Part shown: one piece after another, positions 1 through 12,448 of the stretch
Layout of the letters: each line of letters starts with the position of its first letter
Numbering within the stretch: position 1 is the first letter of the stretch
Origin: Phialocephala subalpina
Taxonomy: Eukaryota; Ascomycota; Leotiomycetes; Helotiales; Mollisiaceae
DNA length: 64,000 bases
NCBI GenBank assembly: GCA_900073065.1
Contig: FJOG01000031.1
Location: forward strand, 281,329 to 345,328
Direction: 5' to 3'
Position numbers and translations under genes: made by a program
Notes under the pieces: model-generated
Told to the model about the DNA's origin: nothing
What the model saw: only the letters and a program-made list of their open reading frames with translations
Database searches by the model: none

Positions 1-576
1 ACTTATCATCTGGCCCTCCAAATTTATGCATTTCTACCAGAGGGAGATTGGGTTTCTCTTTCCGAAGAAACTGCTGCGCTGTGTAATCCGTATGCCACGC
101 ACTGTTACCGTTGTTGGGCTCATCCTTGAGCATCCACGGGCCATTTGAACCAAGTTCCCAGATTGCAGAATTTTTACGGAGGTACATGACTTTCAAGCGT
201 GAAGTATATCCTCCAGAATCGAGCTCCTGCTGAGTGGTCCAGCCGCAATTATGACACAGTGGCTTGGGATTTCCCCTTGCCTCTGAGATCTCTATCGAAG
301 TAAACGGAATTGCACCTGGGTATAGTTTACGTTCGCCAACCCGCATCGAATGCACCTCGTGAACGAGGTCGGAACCATCTACTCCAGGATGGTCTATAAC
401 ATTATATATTAGCGCTAAACCATTCTATATCGATACTCTAACTTACAAGTATTGTCAAATTCTATCTTGTCTCTCATAACTCTTCTAGGGAGTTTGGTTC
501 TCTCTACCTCGACTTCGGGCTTGACGTCGGAGCTGGAGCCCACGTGGCCGCATTTGCTACAAATCGTTTCTGACAT
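1..576 (-). CDS. Partial zinc-ribbon / aminoglycoside-phosphotransferase-like kinase protein
   Basis: Two exons are visible on the minus strand: 576-447, then an intron 446-394 (GTAAGT donor, TATAG acceptor), then 393-1, open to the window edge, so the 3' end is missing. The splice keeps the frame (exon 1 is 43 codons plus one base). The N-terminus holds a CSKCGH knuckle, and exon 2 holds CHNCGW, together resembling a zinc ribbon. After that comes a stretch with YLRKNSAIWELG, WMLKDEPN and LPLVEMHKFGGP, which is the style of the N-lobe of fungal APH/choline-kinase-like proteins. The start was set at the first ATG before CSKCGH; a longer in-frame ORF extends to 696 but looks like leader. The kinase assignment is a family impression from a partial sequence; substrate unknown. 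Confidence 0.5.
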
Positions 577-1148
577 ATTGAGTATTGGGGTGAATGTGCA
601 GTAAAGGATATTCGAGGAGAGGGACGCAGCTTTTATCTGTTTCACGAACTTCAAAGAGACAAAGATAGAGGAACCGCGAATACGGACTATGGACAAATGC
701 GGCAGGGAACAAAGGAACCTTAGAAATAATCTTTAAAATATAAGCTTTGTTCACGTCCGCTTGCGCTCGCCTTCAACCGGTCAATAGCCACGCAAGTTCT
801 TGGGCGGCCCGAGGTAGTTGCAACGGCAGTTTGCCTTAGCTCGTCCAGTTGAAGGCCTTATTTATGAATGTCTCTCAAATTCTGGGCACAAAGAAGCTTT
901 GAGAGTGGAACAAAGTGGTAGCTGATAATTGAGCCACCATTCGCAAGAAAGATCAAAGAGAGGAATATATATCTTCTTTTATCATAACGACTGCAAATGG
1001 CCTTGCCGACTCCCTTTATCCGCAAACGTGTACAAAATTGCCTCCTCTGATTTAGGCACTCTGTACCAGCTTTACCCCTCGCAATCTTAAATAAACAACT
1101 TTCACGGACAGTATATATGCATGAACAAAGTCATTATTTATTCTCACC
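577..1148. other. Intergenic, presumed divergent promoters
   Basis: No convincing ORF. The stretch separates two divergently oriented genes. A TATATA-like tract lies about 35 bases before the ATG at 1149. Nothing else recognised. Confidence 0.4.
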
Positions 1149-1466
1149 ATGCCACCAAAAGCCGCTGCACCTGCACCCGCGGGAACTCGACGCTCCGCAA
1201 GAATTGCAGCCCGACTTGTTGTCACCTACGAGGGTCAGACTGCTCCCGAGAAGATCCCAGAAGGGAAAAGGAGATTGATAGCTGCGAATCTTAAAGCTGC
1301 AAAAAAGGGGAAGGCTGCTGTGAAGTCGAAGGTATTGGTTATGGATTCCGATGAGTCTGAGCCTGAGATTCGAGACTCGGATGAGTCGGAGGAGTCCGAC
1401 GACGACTCACTAGATATGTCATTACCGCGAAAACTGATGGCGGGAGATAGAAGGAATAGAGGATAG
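1149..1466 (+). CDS. Small basic-to-acidic hypothetical protein
   Basis: A 105-residue ORF. The N-terminus is Ala/Pro/Lys-rich with an RRSARIAAR motif common in fungal chromatin-associated proteins. The middle is lysine-rich, and the C-terminal third is an acidic serine run (DSDESE, EESDDDS). It stops at TAG 1464. The same reading frame reopens after 1512 as another Glu/Lys-rich run to a TAA near 1576, so the gene may once have been longer or may carry a cryptic 84-bp intron (weak GTCATT donor at 1418, TTCAG acceptor at 1501). Function unknown; nuclear location is inferred only from composition. Confidence 0.4.
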   Translation: MPPKAAAPAPAGTRRSARIAARLVVTYEGQTAPEKIPEGKRRLIAANLKAAKKGKAAVKSKVLVMDSDESEPEIRDSDESEESDDDSLDMSLPRKLMAGDRRNRG

Positions 1467-2393
1467 ATGTGAGGTCGAGTCCTGGTCTGAGGAATATTCA
1501 GATTCCGACAGGAGGAGGAAGATGAGGAGGAGAAGGTAATTGAAGAGGATGGAGAGGAGAAAGAAGTCCAAGCTTAAGAAGGAGGAGAAAGTTGGGAAGA
1601 GTGTTTGAAGTGTGTCAGAGACGTGAATGTGGCGTTATAACTGTATTTGCTTTCAATTTGTTCCTATTGTTTTGGTTTCTTTGGATGATTTTCGCCAACG
1701 TCTTCATCTAGAAGGAGAGTTCCTAATGGCGACTATTTCATATTGTTTCTGCGTATCGTACATTGTCCTGGGAGACCGAACGAAAGTCCGTTTCAACGTG
1801 AAGTCCGCTTTAGCAGCCGACGCCGTGCTAATATTCAGGTCTCGGCAGGTGCTTCGTATGGCATAGAAGTACAGGCGAGCCGTTCCAATTGGACAAACTT
1901 TACTTCCTCAAATGACGTCTATGATCTCTTTCTTGCTATTTTCTGATTCGCCCTCGTCACTGCAGTTTGGCTGCATATCATATCAGGCACCTGTTGCTGA
2001 AGAAGATATACGTAGAAGCACCAGTGGCCGGACCGAGGGCTGAGCGGCTCGCTTGCGGAAAGGGGGCGATGCGATTGGCTACTCGTACATTTTTCAATAA
2101 TCGAAGCCCCTGTCTAGCTCCTCAGGAACAGGTGCTTATGCAATTCCAAGCTGATATTGTTCCATAAGCTTTCAAATTGGAAATAGCTTCCATTTCTTGG
2201 TTGCGAAAGTACGCGCAGGAGAGCGTGCTGTGCTCGCACTTCGCACTTCGCATTTAACGTAAGTGATGATGATGATACTGACCGTGGTATCTTGAAATGT
2301 AGGATATAAGGAGGTCTTTCATTGCTGCAATGGAGTTTCTCATCCTCATTAACTCCATCTCACAACAATTCACTCTCACATCTTTCTTCCACA
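1467..2393 (+). other. Intergenic, upstream of carboxylesterase
   Basis: Holds the purine-rich continuation described for the preceding gene, then short ORFs of 60-80 codons without family features. Immediately before the esterase there is a TATA-like TAGGATATAAGG near 2300. No gene called. Confidence 0.35.
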
Positions 2394-4339
2394 ATGCTCT
2401 GTAATGCCTTTCTGTCCGCAATTATCTTGGCCGTGGCCTCCTTTGGAGCACCGACATCCGGCTCATCTCAGCAACTTCCAATAGTAGACATTGGATACGA
2501 TGTGCATCGAGCATCTTTGAATGTAAGGTTCTTGAGTGTTGAGCGAGATAGCATACTGACGAACCTCAGGCTTCCGGATCCTACTACAACTTCACCAACA
2601 TCCGGTATGCACAACCACCAACAGGCAATCTGCGCTTTTCCCCGCCTCTCCCTCCAATTGGCATCAACAAGACTGTCAACGATGGTGGGAGTGTTCCCAT
2701 CATGTGTGCTCAAGCGGGCCCAGGTATGAACACCTCCTTGACGGGTTTGACGCCCTACTAACTTCAAAAGCCTGGGAAGCAACGGCGTTCAGAATTCTCG
2801 GTGGCGCCAATGCAAGTCAGTTTTCACCAAACCCGCCTCCATTGAATTTGAGCAGTCTCCCAACAGCTATGCCTGGAGAAGTTGAGGATTGTCTTTTCCT
2901 TGATGTCATGGTGCCTACCTCAATCTTTGACAAGAAAGAAGTGAAACCAGGAGGTGAGCTTTCAGCGAGTGACAAGGCAAATTCGATAATGATTGACGAG
3001 AGTATAGCACCTGTCATGGTTTGGATTTTTGGAGGAGGCTTTGTGAGTGGCAGCAAGACTCACAGCGGCAACCCTGCTGGTATCCTCGAGCGTGCCCAAG
3101 AGAACAACGGCGAAGGTGTAATCTTTGTTGCTCTGAACTATCGACTCGGCATATTGGTTCGTCTCTCTCATCTTTGACCTAATCTTTATGTCTGACTCAG
3201 TGCAGGGCTGGCTCTCAGGGTCCACCTATCAACAAAACGCAACATCTAACCTTGGGCTGCACGACCAAGCACTCGCTCTCAAATGGATCCAGAACAACAT
3301 CCACCTCTTCGGCGGCGATCCCGGTCGTGTAACCGTCTTCGGCGAGTCCGCTGGTGGTAGTAGTATCCTGGCTCAGCTCACAGCATACGGAGGCACCAAA
3401 TCAGCTCCGTTCAAGAGAGCCATCATGCAAAGTCCTGCCTACTTTCCTGTCGCCACGAATTTTCAACAAGAAGATACCTTCAATGATGTCCTCTCCATAT
3501 CCTCGCTTGTCGCCGCCAGGAACATTTCTACGACGCAAGAACTGAGAGAACTGAGTGAAGCCCAGCTGTATGAGATTAATGCTGCGTTTGTGAATCAATT
3601 TCCCTATGGAGACTTCGTACTCTTTCCTACTGTTGATGGAGAGTTCAATACCAAGCTGCCAGAGGAGCTTCTAGCTCATGGGCAATTTGACCGTAGTGTT
3701 GAGGTCATGGTGGGGGCCAACGGCAACGAAGGGGCGTTCTTCTTCAACCGGTTCTTGAAGAATGAGTCAGACTTTGAGGCCCAGGTCTCGCTCCTCCTTC
3801 CTGGCGCGAGAAAGCAAGATGTCAAATACATCACGCAAACTCTGTACCCGCCGGTATATGACGGCAGTTTCGGATATAAGACGATGGCGGAGAGAATTGC
3901 GCTGTGGACAAGTGATCTGACCGTTGATTGCAAGGCAATCTTAGCCAACCAAGCATACAACAACAGCTATTGTAAGTCTCACTCATCGCACTCGTCCCAT
4001 GCGCATCATTGATGCTAATAATGAGTAGCATATATCTTCGTTGGCCCACCTGGCTACCACACTCAAGACGTTGCCTACACGTTCTATAATAATGGCGAGG
4101 AGATAGATAATTTCCGTGTGCCTGTCAACGCGACACTTGCAAAGGTCATGCAGGAATACTTCATCAACTTTGCGACAACGGGAAAGCCGAATGCAAATGA
4201 GAAGGGTGCTCCATTCTTCCAACCCTATGGATCTGGTACAGAGATGCAGATTCTCGGACTGGAAGGAATTGAGACCCAAGTTGTAGATCCAAAGAAGATT
4301 GAGAGATGTGATTGGTGGCAGAAGGCACTGTTTTACTGA
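2394..4339 (+). CDS. Secreted type-B carboxylesterase/lipase
   Basis: Five exons: 2394-2522, 2570-2723, 2771-3156, 3206-3971, 4029-4339, giving 581 residues. Introns are 47-57 bp with GT-AG ends, and each join keeps the frame. The N-terminus is a typical signal peptide (hydrophobic residues about 4-18). Family marks in order are an [12 protein letters not shown] block, EDCLFLDV, a GGGF oxyanion loop, [23 protein letters not shown] with nucleophile Ser about 271, NGNEGAF with acid Glu about 398, and GYHTQD with His about 489. The full triad is present, so it is probably an active secreted ester hydrolase. Substrate cannot be read. The downstream ABC exporter is on the opposite strand and converges with it. 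Confidence 0.85.
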
Positions 4340-5991
4340 GAGTTGACTGGAGTGTGGGATATGGAGCTAAGAAGGATACAGAAGGTTCAAGTATGAATCG
4401 TTTCTTTTCACAGTTATAGTAGTTATTTAGACCATGCTTTGGAGTTTAATGGAAGAGATCATAGGCGGCAGCAATTGAATGCCTTCTTAAAGAGTGAAAG
4501 TGGATTCACGTGATCAGGGACGGCTTTTCCCGGGGTCACCACCTCTTTATAACTTGCTTGATTTAGGCCGAGGAGACTTAATTGCCTGAGAATGGAGACT
4601 TGATCCTGGAGATAATAATCATTCATGCGAGACTTTAGTAAAGAATACTCAACCTCTCTCCTTCGCGAGTTGGTAACTTGGTACGAATTCCGGTAATGTA
4701 GGGCTGAACCCAGGGTGCGTATTATGTTCCGAGACTCTGATTGACGAGTGACCAAGACATCAAGATAATCGACCGTTCTGTGAAGGTAATCGACTTGATA
4801 GAGGCAATTTTCATTGGCTAGAAAGGTGAAAACCTGGCGACCCTTGTCGTGACCTCGTACCGGGGCGGGAAGCTGTCAGGTCCGAACCCGGATGAATCAA
4901 AAGTCATCTTAGGGTGACCTTTGCAACTGCAGGCTTCCTTTTGAAGAAGTTGAGTAGTCTAGGCGTCTTGCTAACAAGTTGCCCGTCCATAATCCCATAT
5001 ACGTAGCTATTCACAAGTATTAGCTCATATAGCCGGATACGGGTATTATACTTTAAACGCAATCACTTCGAGGTGCAGTCTTTCAAACAGATGTAATCGC
5101 AATTGTAGTACTCTCTCGACGCAATTTTCAATGCCTACCGCGCTTTCTGCGGGGAGTCTAGCTCTGCAGAAGATGGTCTGCAGATCCGCAGCGCCTGTAG
5201 AGCCGATACCAAACCTAAAAATAGTAAATCCACATGTGCCTTATTCATGCTTCAAGTCAAACTGGTCCGAATTGCAGTATAGTAAACTTCGAAACCGACC
5301 TCCTTGAAAACACTCTCTTGTAAAAAGTCGGCCCCACCCTTTTAGCCAGCCCCTGCAGCAGCTTTGCCGTTTTCAGCATGGTGAAGTGCAAGGGTGATGT
5401 TCCGATGTATCTCTAGTCACGTCATTGTCAGTCAACATCCTTCCCTTACCTTCCTCGTTCAAAACCTTATTACTATTTCTTGCCAACTACCTTACCAGAT
5501 TATCGGCTTATAAGATCTTTAACCAGTGGTTATTTCTTCTTTTATTATGGCCGAAGAGCCTATCCTCAACCGTGATACAGCTTTAAGCCTTATACGTCAG
5601 CTAGGGAATCCATTTGTAGTGGAAGATTTGCAACATTCGTGGAGCGACAACCGTTTCCCACTATTTGAAATCCCATTTTAGAATATGGGACTGCTATTCA
5701 GGAAGTCAACCAGACAACGAGGATCGCATGAAATCGATAGCATCGCGCCAACGCCTCGATACTTGAGAATCTCGAAAGAACTCCTTGGCTACCCACATTA
5801 ATCACAAAATATAGGAGCCAACAGCTTACATTTCGTTCCAAACGTCTCCAGTAGCTATTCAAGAACTGGCGAACCGGAGAGCAAAACGAAGAGGTCCTCA
5901 GAGCCTTACCGTTTCAGATCGCAAGGTGACATTCTGGACGCTGAGTTGAAATTTTTATATTCAGGGGAAGTAAAGGTACAAGCTCAGCGTT
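4340..5991. other. Intergenic between convergent genes
   Basis: About 1.65 kb lying 3' of both neighbouring genes. It contains one copy of a dispersed repeat (4407-4640) and a 44-codon ORF at 5547-5681 (plus) with no recognisable family. A frame open from 5811 runs into the end of the ABC gene and is discussed among rejected items. No gene supported. Confidence 0.4.
4407..4640 (+). repeat. Dispersed repeat, copy A
   Basis: Aligns by eye, in the same orientation and with interspersed mismatches, to 49532-49755. Shared blocks include AGCAATTGAATG, GATTCACGTGATC, ACGGCTTTTCC and CATAACTTGCT/TATAACTTGCT, in the same order and spacing. No coding potential and no termini recognised. Probably an old mobile-element fragment. 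Confidence 0.6.
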
Positions 5992-8900
5992 TCATCGATC
6001 TAGCGCTTGCGATTGGCACTGTTTGACAAGTCAGTTGAGTTCACTTGATTGAGAGACCGCATATTGCAACAAGCAAGAGAAAACTCACCATCTGATAATA
6101 AACACCCCTCTCCCTCAGCAACGCATGATGATCCCCCTTCTCCAACACCCTCCCATTCCCCATCACAAAAATAACATCCGCATTCTGCACAGTAGCCAAC
6201 CGATGCGCCACAACAACCATCGTCCTGCCCTTCCTCCCCGCCTTCTCAAAAGCCTTCTGCACCAACTTTTCACTCTCGCTATCGAGACTCGACGTCGCTT
6301 CATCGAGAAGCAGTATCTTCGGATCACGGATCAACGCTCGTGCAATAGCAACCCGCTGTTTCTGGCCACCGGAGAGATTAATGCCTTTTGTGCCAACGTC
6401 GGTGTTATAACTGTCTGGTAACGACATAATGAAATCATGGATCTCGGCCTCGCGGCATGCCTCATACAACGCCTCTTGAGTAGTTGCTTCAGCTACACCG
6501 AGTAGGATGTTCTCTCTAATCGTTCCTTGATATAAAGTCGGCTCTTGCGCGACAAGGGAGATGGCTTTGCGGTATTCTTTCTCGTCGATATCTGCGATGT
6601 TGGTGCCGTTGCAGAGTATCTTTCCTTTTTGAGGTTCGTAGAATTTCTCGAGGAGGGAAACCACACTGGTTTTGCCGCACCCGGATGGACCGACCAAGGC
6701 AGCGAATTGTCCTTTCTCAATCTTTAGGTAAATATCAGTATTTGAAGAGAATTTCAGTTTGGGATGGCTCACGGTCAAATTGAGACCAGTGAAGATCGGA
6801 ACATCTCGTGTGGGGTATTTGAACCATAGGTCGCGGAACTCTATCTTGACACCTCCTTCTGCATCTTGGAGCTCTGAAGTTGCCTTGTCTTTTGGCTTTG
6901 TGGGAATTCTGAAGCTGAGGATTCGATTCGCTGCTTGTGCGGCTTGTGCAAAATCTGCAGTGAGGTGGAGGTGAGCCGATGAGAACGATTCTGTTGGTGG
7001 TAGACAAAGTGGCAAAGCAGTTGACTTACTTGGTCCAAAGCTTAAAAATGCCCCAGCACTCTCAGAACCATTGATGACAGCGATGTAAACCACAAAAAAG
7101 GCTGCAGCACTGTACTCTCGCGAAGCGAGTAATTTACCACCGTAATAGAATGTCAGAGCCATACACAACAAATTTACACTATCACTTAAAGCGAAAATCA
7201 TGCTGGAGAACCTCGCCTTCTTAAAAGCTTTATCCAGGTGGCCTTGCAATAAGACATCATAGCGAGCAGTGATCATGCCTTCTAGCGTCAATGATGTGAC
7301 CGTGCGAAAGGCTCCAATGGCTTCAGCAGAAAACTATGGAAGGTTAACAGCTGCTTGTATAACTTGAACATCTTGCTTAGACAACTTACTTTGGAGCTTT
7401 CGGCGAAAACCTCCTGGTTAATCTTCTCAAATTCCACTTCAAACCGGTAGCGAAAGAAGGCTCCGACCATAATAATCGGGAGTGCAACAAACACAGCGAC
7501 CAACGTAAGCTTCCAGCCAAAGACAAACGCAATTATGATACAGCCTATCAGACTGAAAATAGACTGAAAGACCATCGCCATGTTGACGCCGAGAAGCTGC
7601 TGCAGCTGCGTCGGGTCATTCGCCACTCGGCCGGTCAGTGTTCCGCTGGAATTGTCCTCTGCGTCGAAGAACGCGATCGGTTTGGCTAAGATGCTCTCAA
7701 AGTACTGCTGGCGATACGTGCAAGAAACATTGACGGAGACCTGGTTAGACGACCATCCTTCCCAGTAGTAGGCAAATGCAAGGCAAATTGCTAGGACGAC
7801 AAACATTAATGACCAGTGTGCAGTCGCGTTGATAAGCGCTTGGCCGATCAGCTCCACGACGGTTATTAACTGGGCAAAGAGGTAGGCTTGAACTGGGAAG
7901 GCAGCTAAGTCTTCATGTCAGTATATAGCGCATGATCTTGGGAAGTCGAGAGACTCACCGCCAGCTCCCATACATGTTACCACTAATAAAACGTACCTAG
8001 AGATCAAGGCTTCCAATTAGTGCTGCTGAGAGCATCGGAGTTGGAATGGGGAAAATGTTCCTTGAGTTATCAACTCTTAAAGCATGTGAAGAAAGTGAGA
8101 GCTCCCGGTAGATTTGAAGTGGGAAATCGTGTTATTAACTTACCATTGCCATTGACTACGTTGTTCATACATGAGAAGACCAAAACTTCCAAAGAATGAT
8201 TTGGGCTTATACGGCTCTTCGACTTCCATATCGTTCGCGTTTCCACTCCCCTCGCTCTGTACTCGCGCCAAAGGGTTTGAGCTTTGGATTCTGTCTGCAT
8301 CCTCTTCCGGGAATGGCTCGTCCATGGACAACTGCTGGGCATTCACCAGAGCCCAATAAACACCATCGGGGTTTGAGAGTAAACTCTCGTGGGCCCCTTC
8401 CTCGATGACCTTGCCCTTCTGCAAGACCACAATTTTATCCGCTTTCTTGATGGTTGACAAGCGGTGAGCAATGGTGATTGTTGTTCGGCCCTCACTGACC
8501 TTGTCCAAGGCGGCTTGTACGAGTCTCTCTCCACGCACATCAATGGAACTCGTTGCCTCATCCAGAATCAAAATCTTCGGCCGCTTGATTATGCTTCTGG
8601 CAATAGCCAGTCGCTGGCGCTGGCCTCCAGAAAGTTTGATGCCGGCATCACCAACGTGAGTCTGATAGCGCTGTGGAAGTTTGGCTATGAACTCATCCGC
8701 AAATGCCTCCCTGCAGGCTTCTTCAACGAGACCTTTCTTGATTTCAGCACTTTCGTTCTCCCACTGAGAGCCAACTAAGCCGTATTCCACGTTCCTGTAT
8801 ATCGTGTCGTTGAAAATAAACGGCTCTTGTTGAACGAGACCAATTTGCGATCTCCACCATTTCAGGTCGACTGAGTCGATATTCTTATCGCCAACGAAGA

Positions 8901-10647
8901 TCGAGCCACTCAAAGCAATTGGAGGTTCAGGAGCCTCTTGATTTTCTTCTGCGGCGTCTTGAGGATCTTTTGACTTGCTGTCCTGCTTGTCATTCTTTCC
9001 CATACGACTTGCCGGAAGCACAACTCGATTTTCATCACTCAGTTCATACCAGCGCTCAAGAAGCCCCACAATTGTGCTCTTTCCCGAACCGGAAGCACCA
9101 ACGATGGCAGTTATCTTTCCTGGTTCAAAACTGACATTGAGATCGTCGAGGACTTTCACATGAGGTCGGCTCGGATATGCGAAGGTGACAGATGCAAGTC
9201 GGAGTTCGTCATGGGCTGAGACGTCAGGTTCTTTGAGCCCTACCGTAGATGGTTTAGGGGCATCAACTGTACGTATGCAAGTTACCAGTCGCTCATTTGG
9301 GCTGTGTGAAGAGAGTCACCGCGCTTCTAATGGTCACTTACTAATTACAAAGAAGTCACCAGCAGCGCTTGCGGCTTTAGAAGCAGCTGCTATGGGAGAA
9401 GCCGTCTGCCCAGCTGAGAAGGCAAGCATCATTACAGATGTAAGAACAATGACAATCGTCCCTACACTGTCAATATGATGTTCACGGTACAGTTTGAAGC
9501 CGAACCAGAAGCACAGAGCCATTGTGGAGTACACAGCGAAGTAAGGAGGCACGTATTGGAGTCCCAAGAATGGCGAAATCTTCAAACCGCGACGTCTCGA
9601 CTCTTCGATCCATCCCGCGTATCTCCTAGCGATTCGTCCTTCGGCTCCACAGGCTACAATCATTCGGATGGATCCGAGGACCTCTCCGGCAATCGAGGAT
9701 GCCTTTGCGTCGGCATGCTCAACTTCCTTGTTCATCCTGAGGATCACCGGTATTACAACTCCGTAGGAGAGGCATATAAATGGCACGATCGATAACGTGG
9801 CTAGCGTAAGAGCCCATGAGAATCTGAAAGCGACAACAATTGCTGCGATAGAGAGGGAGATAAACTGGATGAGGATCCCTAGCCTAGACAATTGAGGGAT
9901 CAGCATTTCCCTTCCAACATGTCTGAAATAAGAGGTCATAAGCGGTCAGGCTAGGAGGAATATTGAGCAAACGGAGTACAGCCTGTACAGGAGCGGAAAC
10001 AATGATTCGGGCGAGAAGACAATAATCCAATATCCTTACCTATCCGATATCCCGACTTGAAGCACGTTAGCCGTGCTAGTTATCGTATTTGATGCCTGAC
10101 CGCTGGGGAGGGTGTCCAGAACCTGAACCGGCAAGCTGAAGAGAGCCTTTAAATATGCGGACCGAAGCTTGGCAGACATGCGAAGACCTGCTATGCGGAA
10201 GATGAGCATGCTGATATAGCTCAACACCCATCTTCCGATGAAGAGATACACAATGTATAGCGTCTGCTGGCTCAAGATGTGAAGGAACTGCGCTTTCGTG
10301 GTTGTACTGCCAGGCGTGAAGTAGGCACTGAAATGGGTTGCGAGATGGCCGAAGACGATGTTCATGAGAGGGAGAGTACAGCCCGTGGCTATCTCGGCGA
10401 AGAATGCGATGCCCAGCAGTATTCTGTCCGTCAAAGTTGAGTAAGTGAAGATCCGCATGTAGTCAGACCAGGTAGTCTTATTCTCCGCTTTGCTCGAATA
10501 GTCGACTTTCTGTTCATCTGGGTCTTCGATTTTTGACAGGCTGTGATCTGCTTGCGAAGGAGAAATATCCACTGTGGTAATCTCTCGATTGTGTGAACCT
10601 CCCTCTGCTTCTGGAAGAGGAACGGCGGCTTCCTGCCCGGGATCCAT
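5992..10647 (-). CDS. ABCB-type (MDR/Pmd1-like) full ABC exporter
   Basis: Nine exons on the minus strand: 10647-10040, 9922-9342, 9266-8144, 7996-7959, 7910-7390, 7333-7030, 6954-6773, 6721-6089, 6018-5992. They join in frame to 1338 residues, normal for a full ABCB transporter. Layout is TMD1-NBD1-TMD2-NBD2. NBD1 has Walker A GASGSGKST (about 453-461), signature LSGGQRQR and Walker B ILILDEATSS. NBD2 has GPSGCGKTS, LSGGQKQR and ILLLDEATSS. The short last exon supplies the usual family C-terminus CQSQALDR. The 51-bp intron 6722-6772 is stop-free and in frame, so it could be mistaken for coding. Likely a plasma-membrane drug or metabolite exporter; the substrate cannot be inferred. It is 20 kb from the RiPP-like cluster with a retroelement between. 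Confidence 0.88.
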
Positions 10648-11289
10648 GATTTGCAGGAATGTAAACGCAAAATCAAAGGCAATCCGATTCCGTGGATGGT
10701 GCTTGGGTTGCAGTCGATGTTGTGGTTGATGGACGAAGGATCGAAGTCGTTTACGGCAAGAAATACACTCCTTTGATCCCTTTCACCTTTTCATTGTTCG
10801 AATTATGCCAAGATATATTGGAAGGGTTGGTGTATAACAGGTGTCGAAAGGAAGAACCAATAATCAAGGTCCAGGAAGACATGGGGAAGTCGGGAGATAA
10901 AAAGTGGAGTTGAGAAAAGAGCCAATAGTCGAGGTTTGTGGCTCTTTGAGCATCGGCATGTCCTGCCGAAGCGACGATTGAACAATCAGAGATGGCGAGA
11001 TAGCCTCGGTTTGTCGTGTGCCTGAACAAAGAAGATTGAAGGATACGCGTATTGTATGAGTGAGTAAGACGGAGGAATGGTGAACCGGTTAGGCAGGCAA
11101 CGCCTAAACGCGGCTGGGGCGGCTGGCTACCATCAGCCTTGCAAGAACCATACTATTTCTCTGGGCTCGGCTCTCGCAAGCTTCTGTCAGCCAGCCAGAA
11201 CTTCTCCTTGTGTAACCCTCTTTAAAGAAGTTCTAACCGAGTTACTTAGGCAACTACAATAAGTTCTTTGTCATTGGTAGAATGGTGGT
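10648..11289. other. Upstream region of ABC exporter
   Basis: Normal base composition, no ORF with family features. Presumed promoter and 5' leader of the exporter; it passes abruptly into AT-only DNA near 11290. Confidence 0.35.
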
Positions 11290-12238
11290 GGGATATTCAA
11301 AACTTGAAATGGGATATTATAGAAAGGCAATAAACGAGCGCCCAACTATAAGTCACTTTGTCTCAACCAATAAGTTGGATTAATTCGATAATCGTCGCGT
11401 AGAGTAATCAACTATATATAGAATAAGTTTATAAATAAAGTGGGCAAAGATATTTAATTATTTTTAGAGAATGAAAAGTTCTTTATATATTAAAAAGTAT
11501 ATAATTAGTATAAACTCTCAAAATTATTTAATATAAATAAATATTTTTGAGAAATTCATATAATTTTATTATAATATTAATTTGAAGAAAAAAATAAAAA
11601 AAATAAAAAGAATTAAAATTATTAAATATTAAAATAATTAATAAATATTAATAAAAAAAATTATTTAAAAAATTATTAAATATATTAAAATTAAAAGAAT
11701 TTTTTTAATATAATAATAAATTATAAAACTTTATATAAAAATTAATTTTTTAAATAAAAAAATATTTAAAAGAAATTAATTTCGAAATTTATTATAATAT
11801 AATTCGAATTTTTTTAATTTAATATATAAAGAATTAATTTAATAAATTTTATATTAAAATTTAAATTATTTCGATTAAAAATATAAAAATTTGAAATATT
11901 TTTATAATTTGGAATATAATATTAATTCCTTTGGATTTAATAATTATTATATTGAATATAATATATATAAATTAATTTTCATTTTCGAGTTTTATAAGAA
12001 TTATATTTTGCTTTTTTTATTCTTTTTTAATATTCTTATTATTTAATTATTTAATTTAATTATAATTAAAATTTTTAATAATATAATTAATTTGAAATTC
12101 GAATTTTTATTTTTTAGTTTTATTTAATATTTATAATAATAATTAATATAAAAGAATAATAAATAAATATTTAATTATTAATTATTTTATTATAATTAAT
12201 AAATTAAATTAAATTGATAATTATTATATAAAATATTT
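11290..12238. repeat. AT-rich, RIP-degraded block
   Basis: From about 11450 onward the sequence is nearly pure A/T. Remaining C and G sit mostly in TCGA-like CpG contexts, while CA and TG dinucleotides are almost absent, as expected after CpA-to-TpA mutation. No gene readable. It is the host sequence into which the copia element inserted. Confidence 0.75.
12234..12238. repeat. Target-site duplication of copia element (TATTT)
   Basis: The five bases TATTT directly before the left LTR recur as 18669-18673 directly after the right LTR. This fits a 5-bp retroviral-type duplication and fixes the element's ends. AT-rich surroundings make a chance match possible but the position is exact. Confidence 0.7.
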
Positions 12239-12448
12239 TGTTAATATTACTAGGGATATTTAATCACATGTGAATAAATCAGAAACGTAATACAATAAGA
12301 CCGTGCTATTATATTCCGTTGAATTATAAATGATTAAAAGTAAAAGCGCAAAATTAAAGAGTTATATCCTTTAATTTTGCGCGTTCTTACGCTAGTCTTA
12401 GTGTAGCCTAGCGTCGCACGTAATCACGTGCTTACTCTTATATCCACA
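12239..12448 (-). repeat. Left (3') LTR of copia element
   Basis: Plus strand begins TGTTAATATTAC and ends ATCCACA. It matches 18461-18668 along its full length with scattered transition differences. In the element's own orientation it runs TG...CA. Confidence 0.85.

Noticed and set aside
1627..2167. Three plus-strand ORFs of 66-79 codons
   Set aside because: Overlap each other in different frames and show no family motif, signal peptide or conserved pattern.
5811..6026. Stop-free plus frame with a BTB-like ELKFLYSGEVKV stretch
   Set aside because: No start codon, and its end overlaps antisense to the last ABC exon (5992-6018); similarity is short and may be chance.
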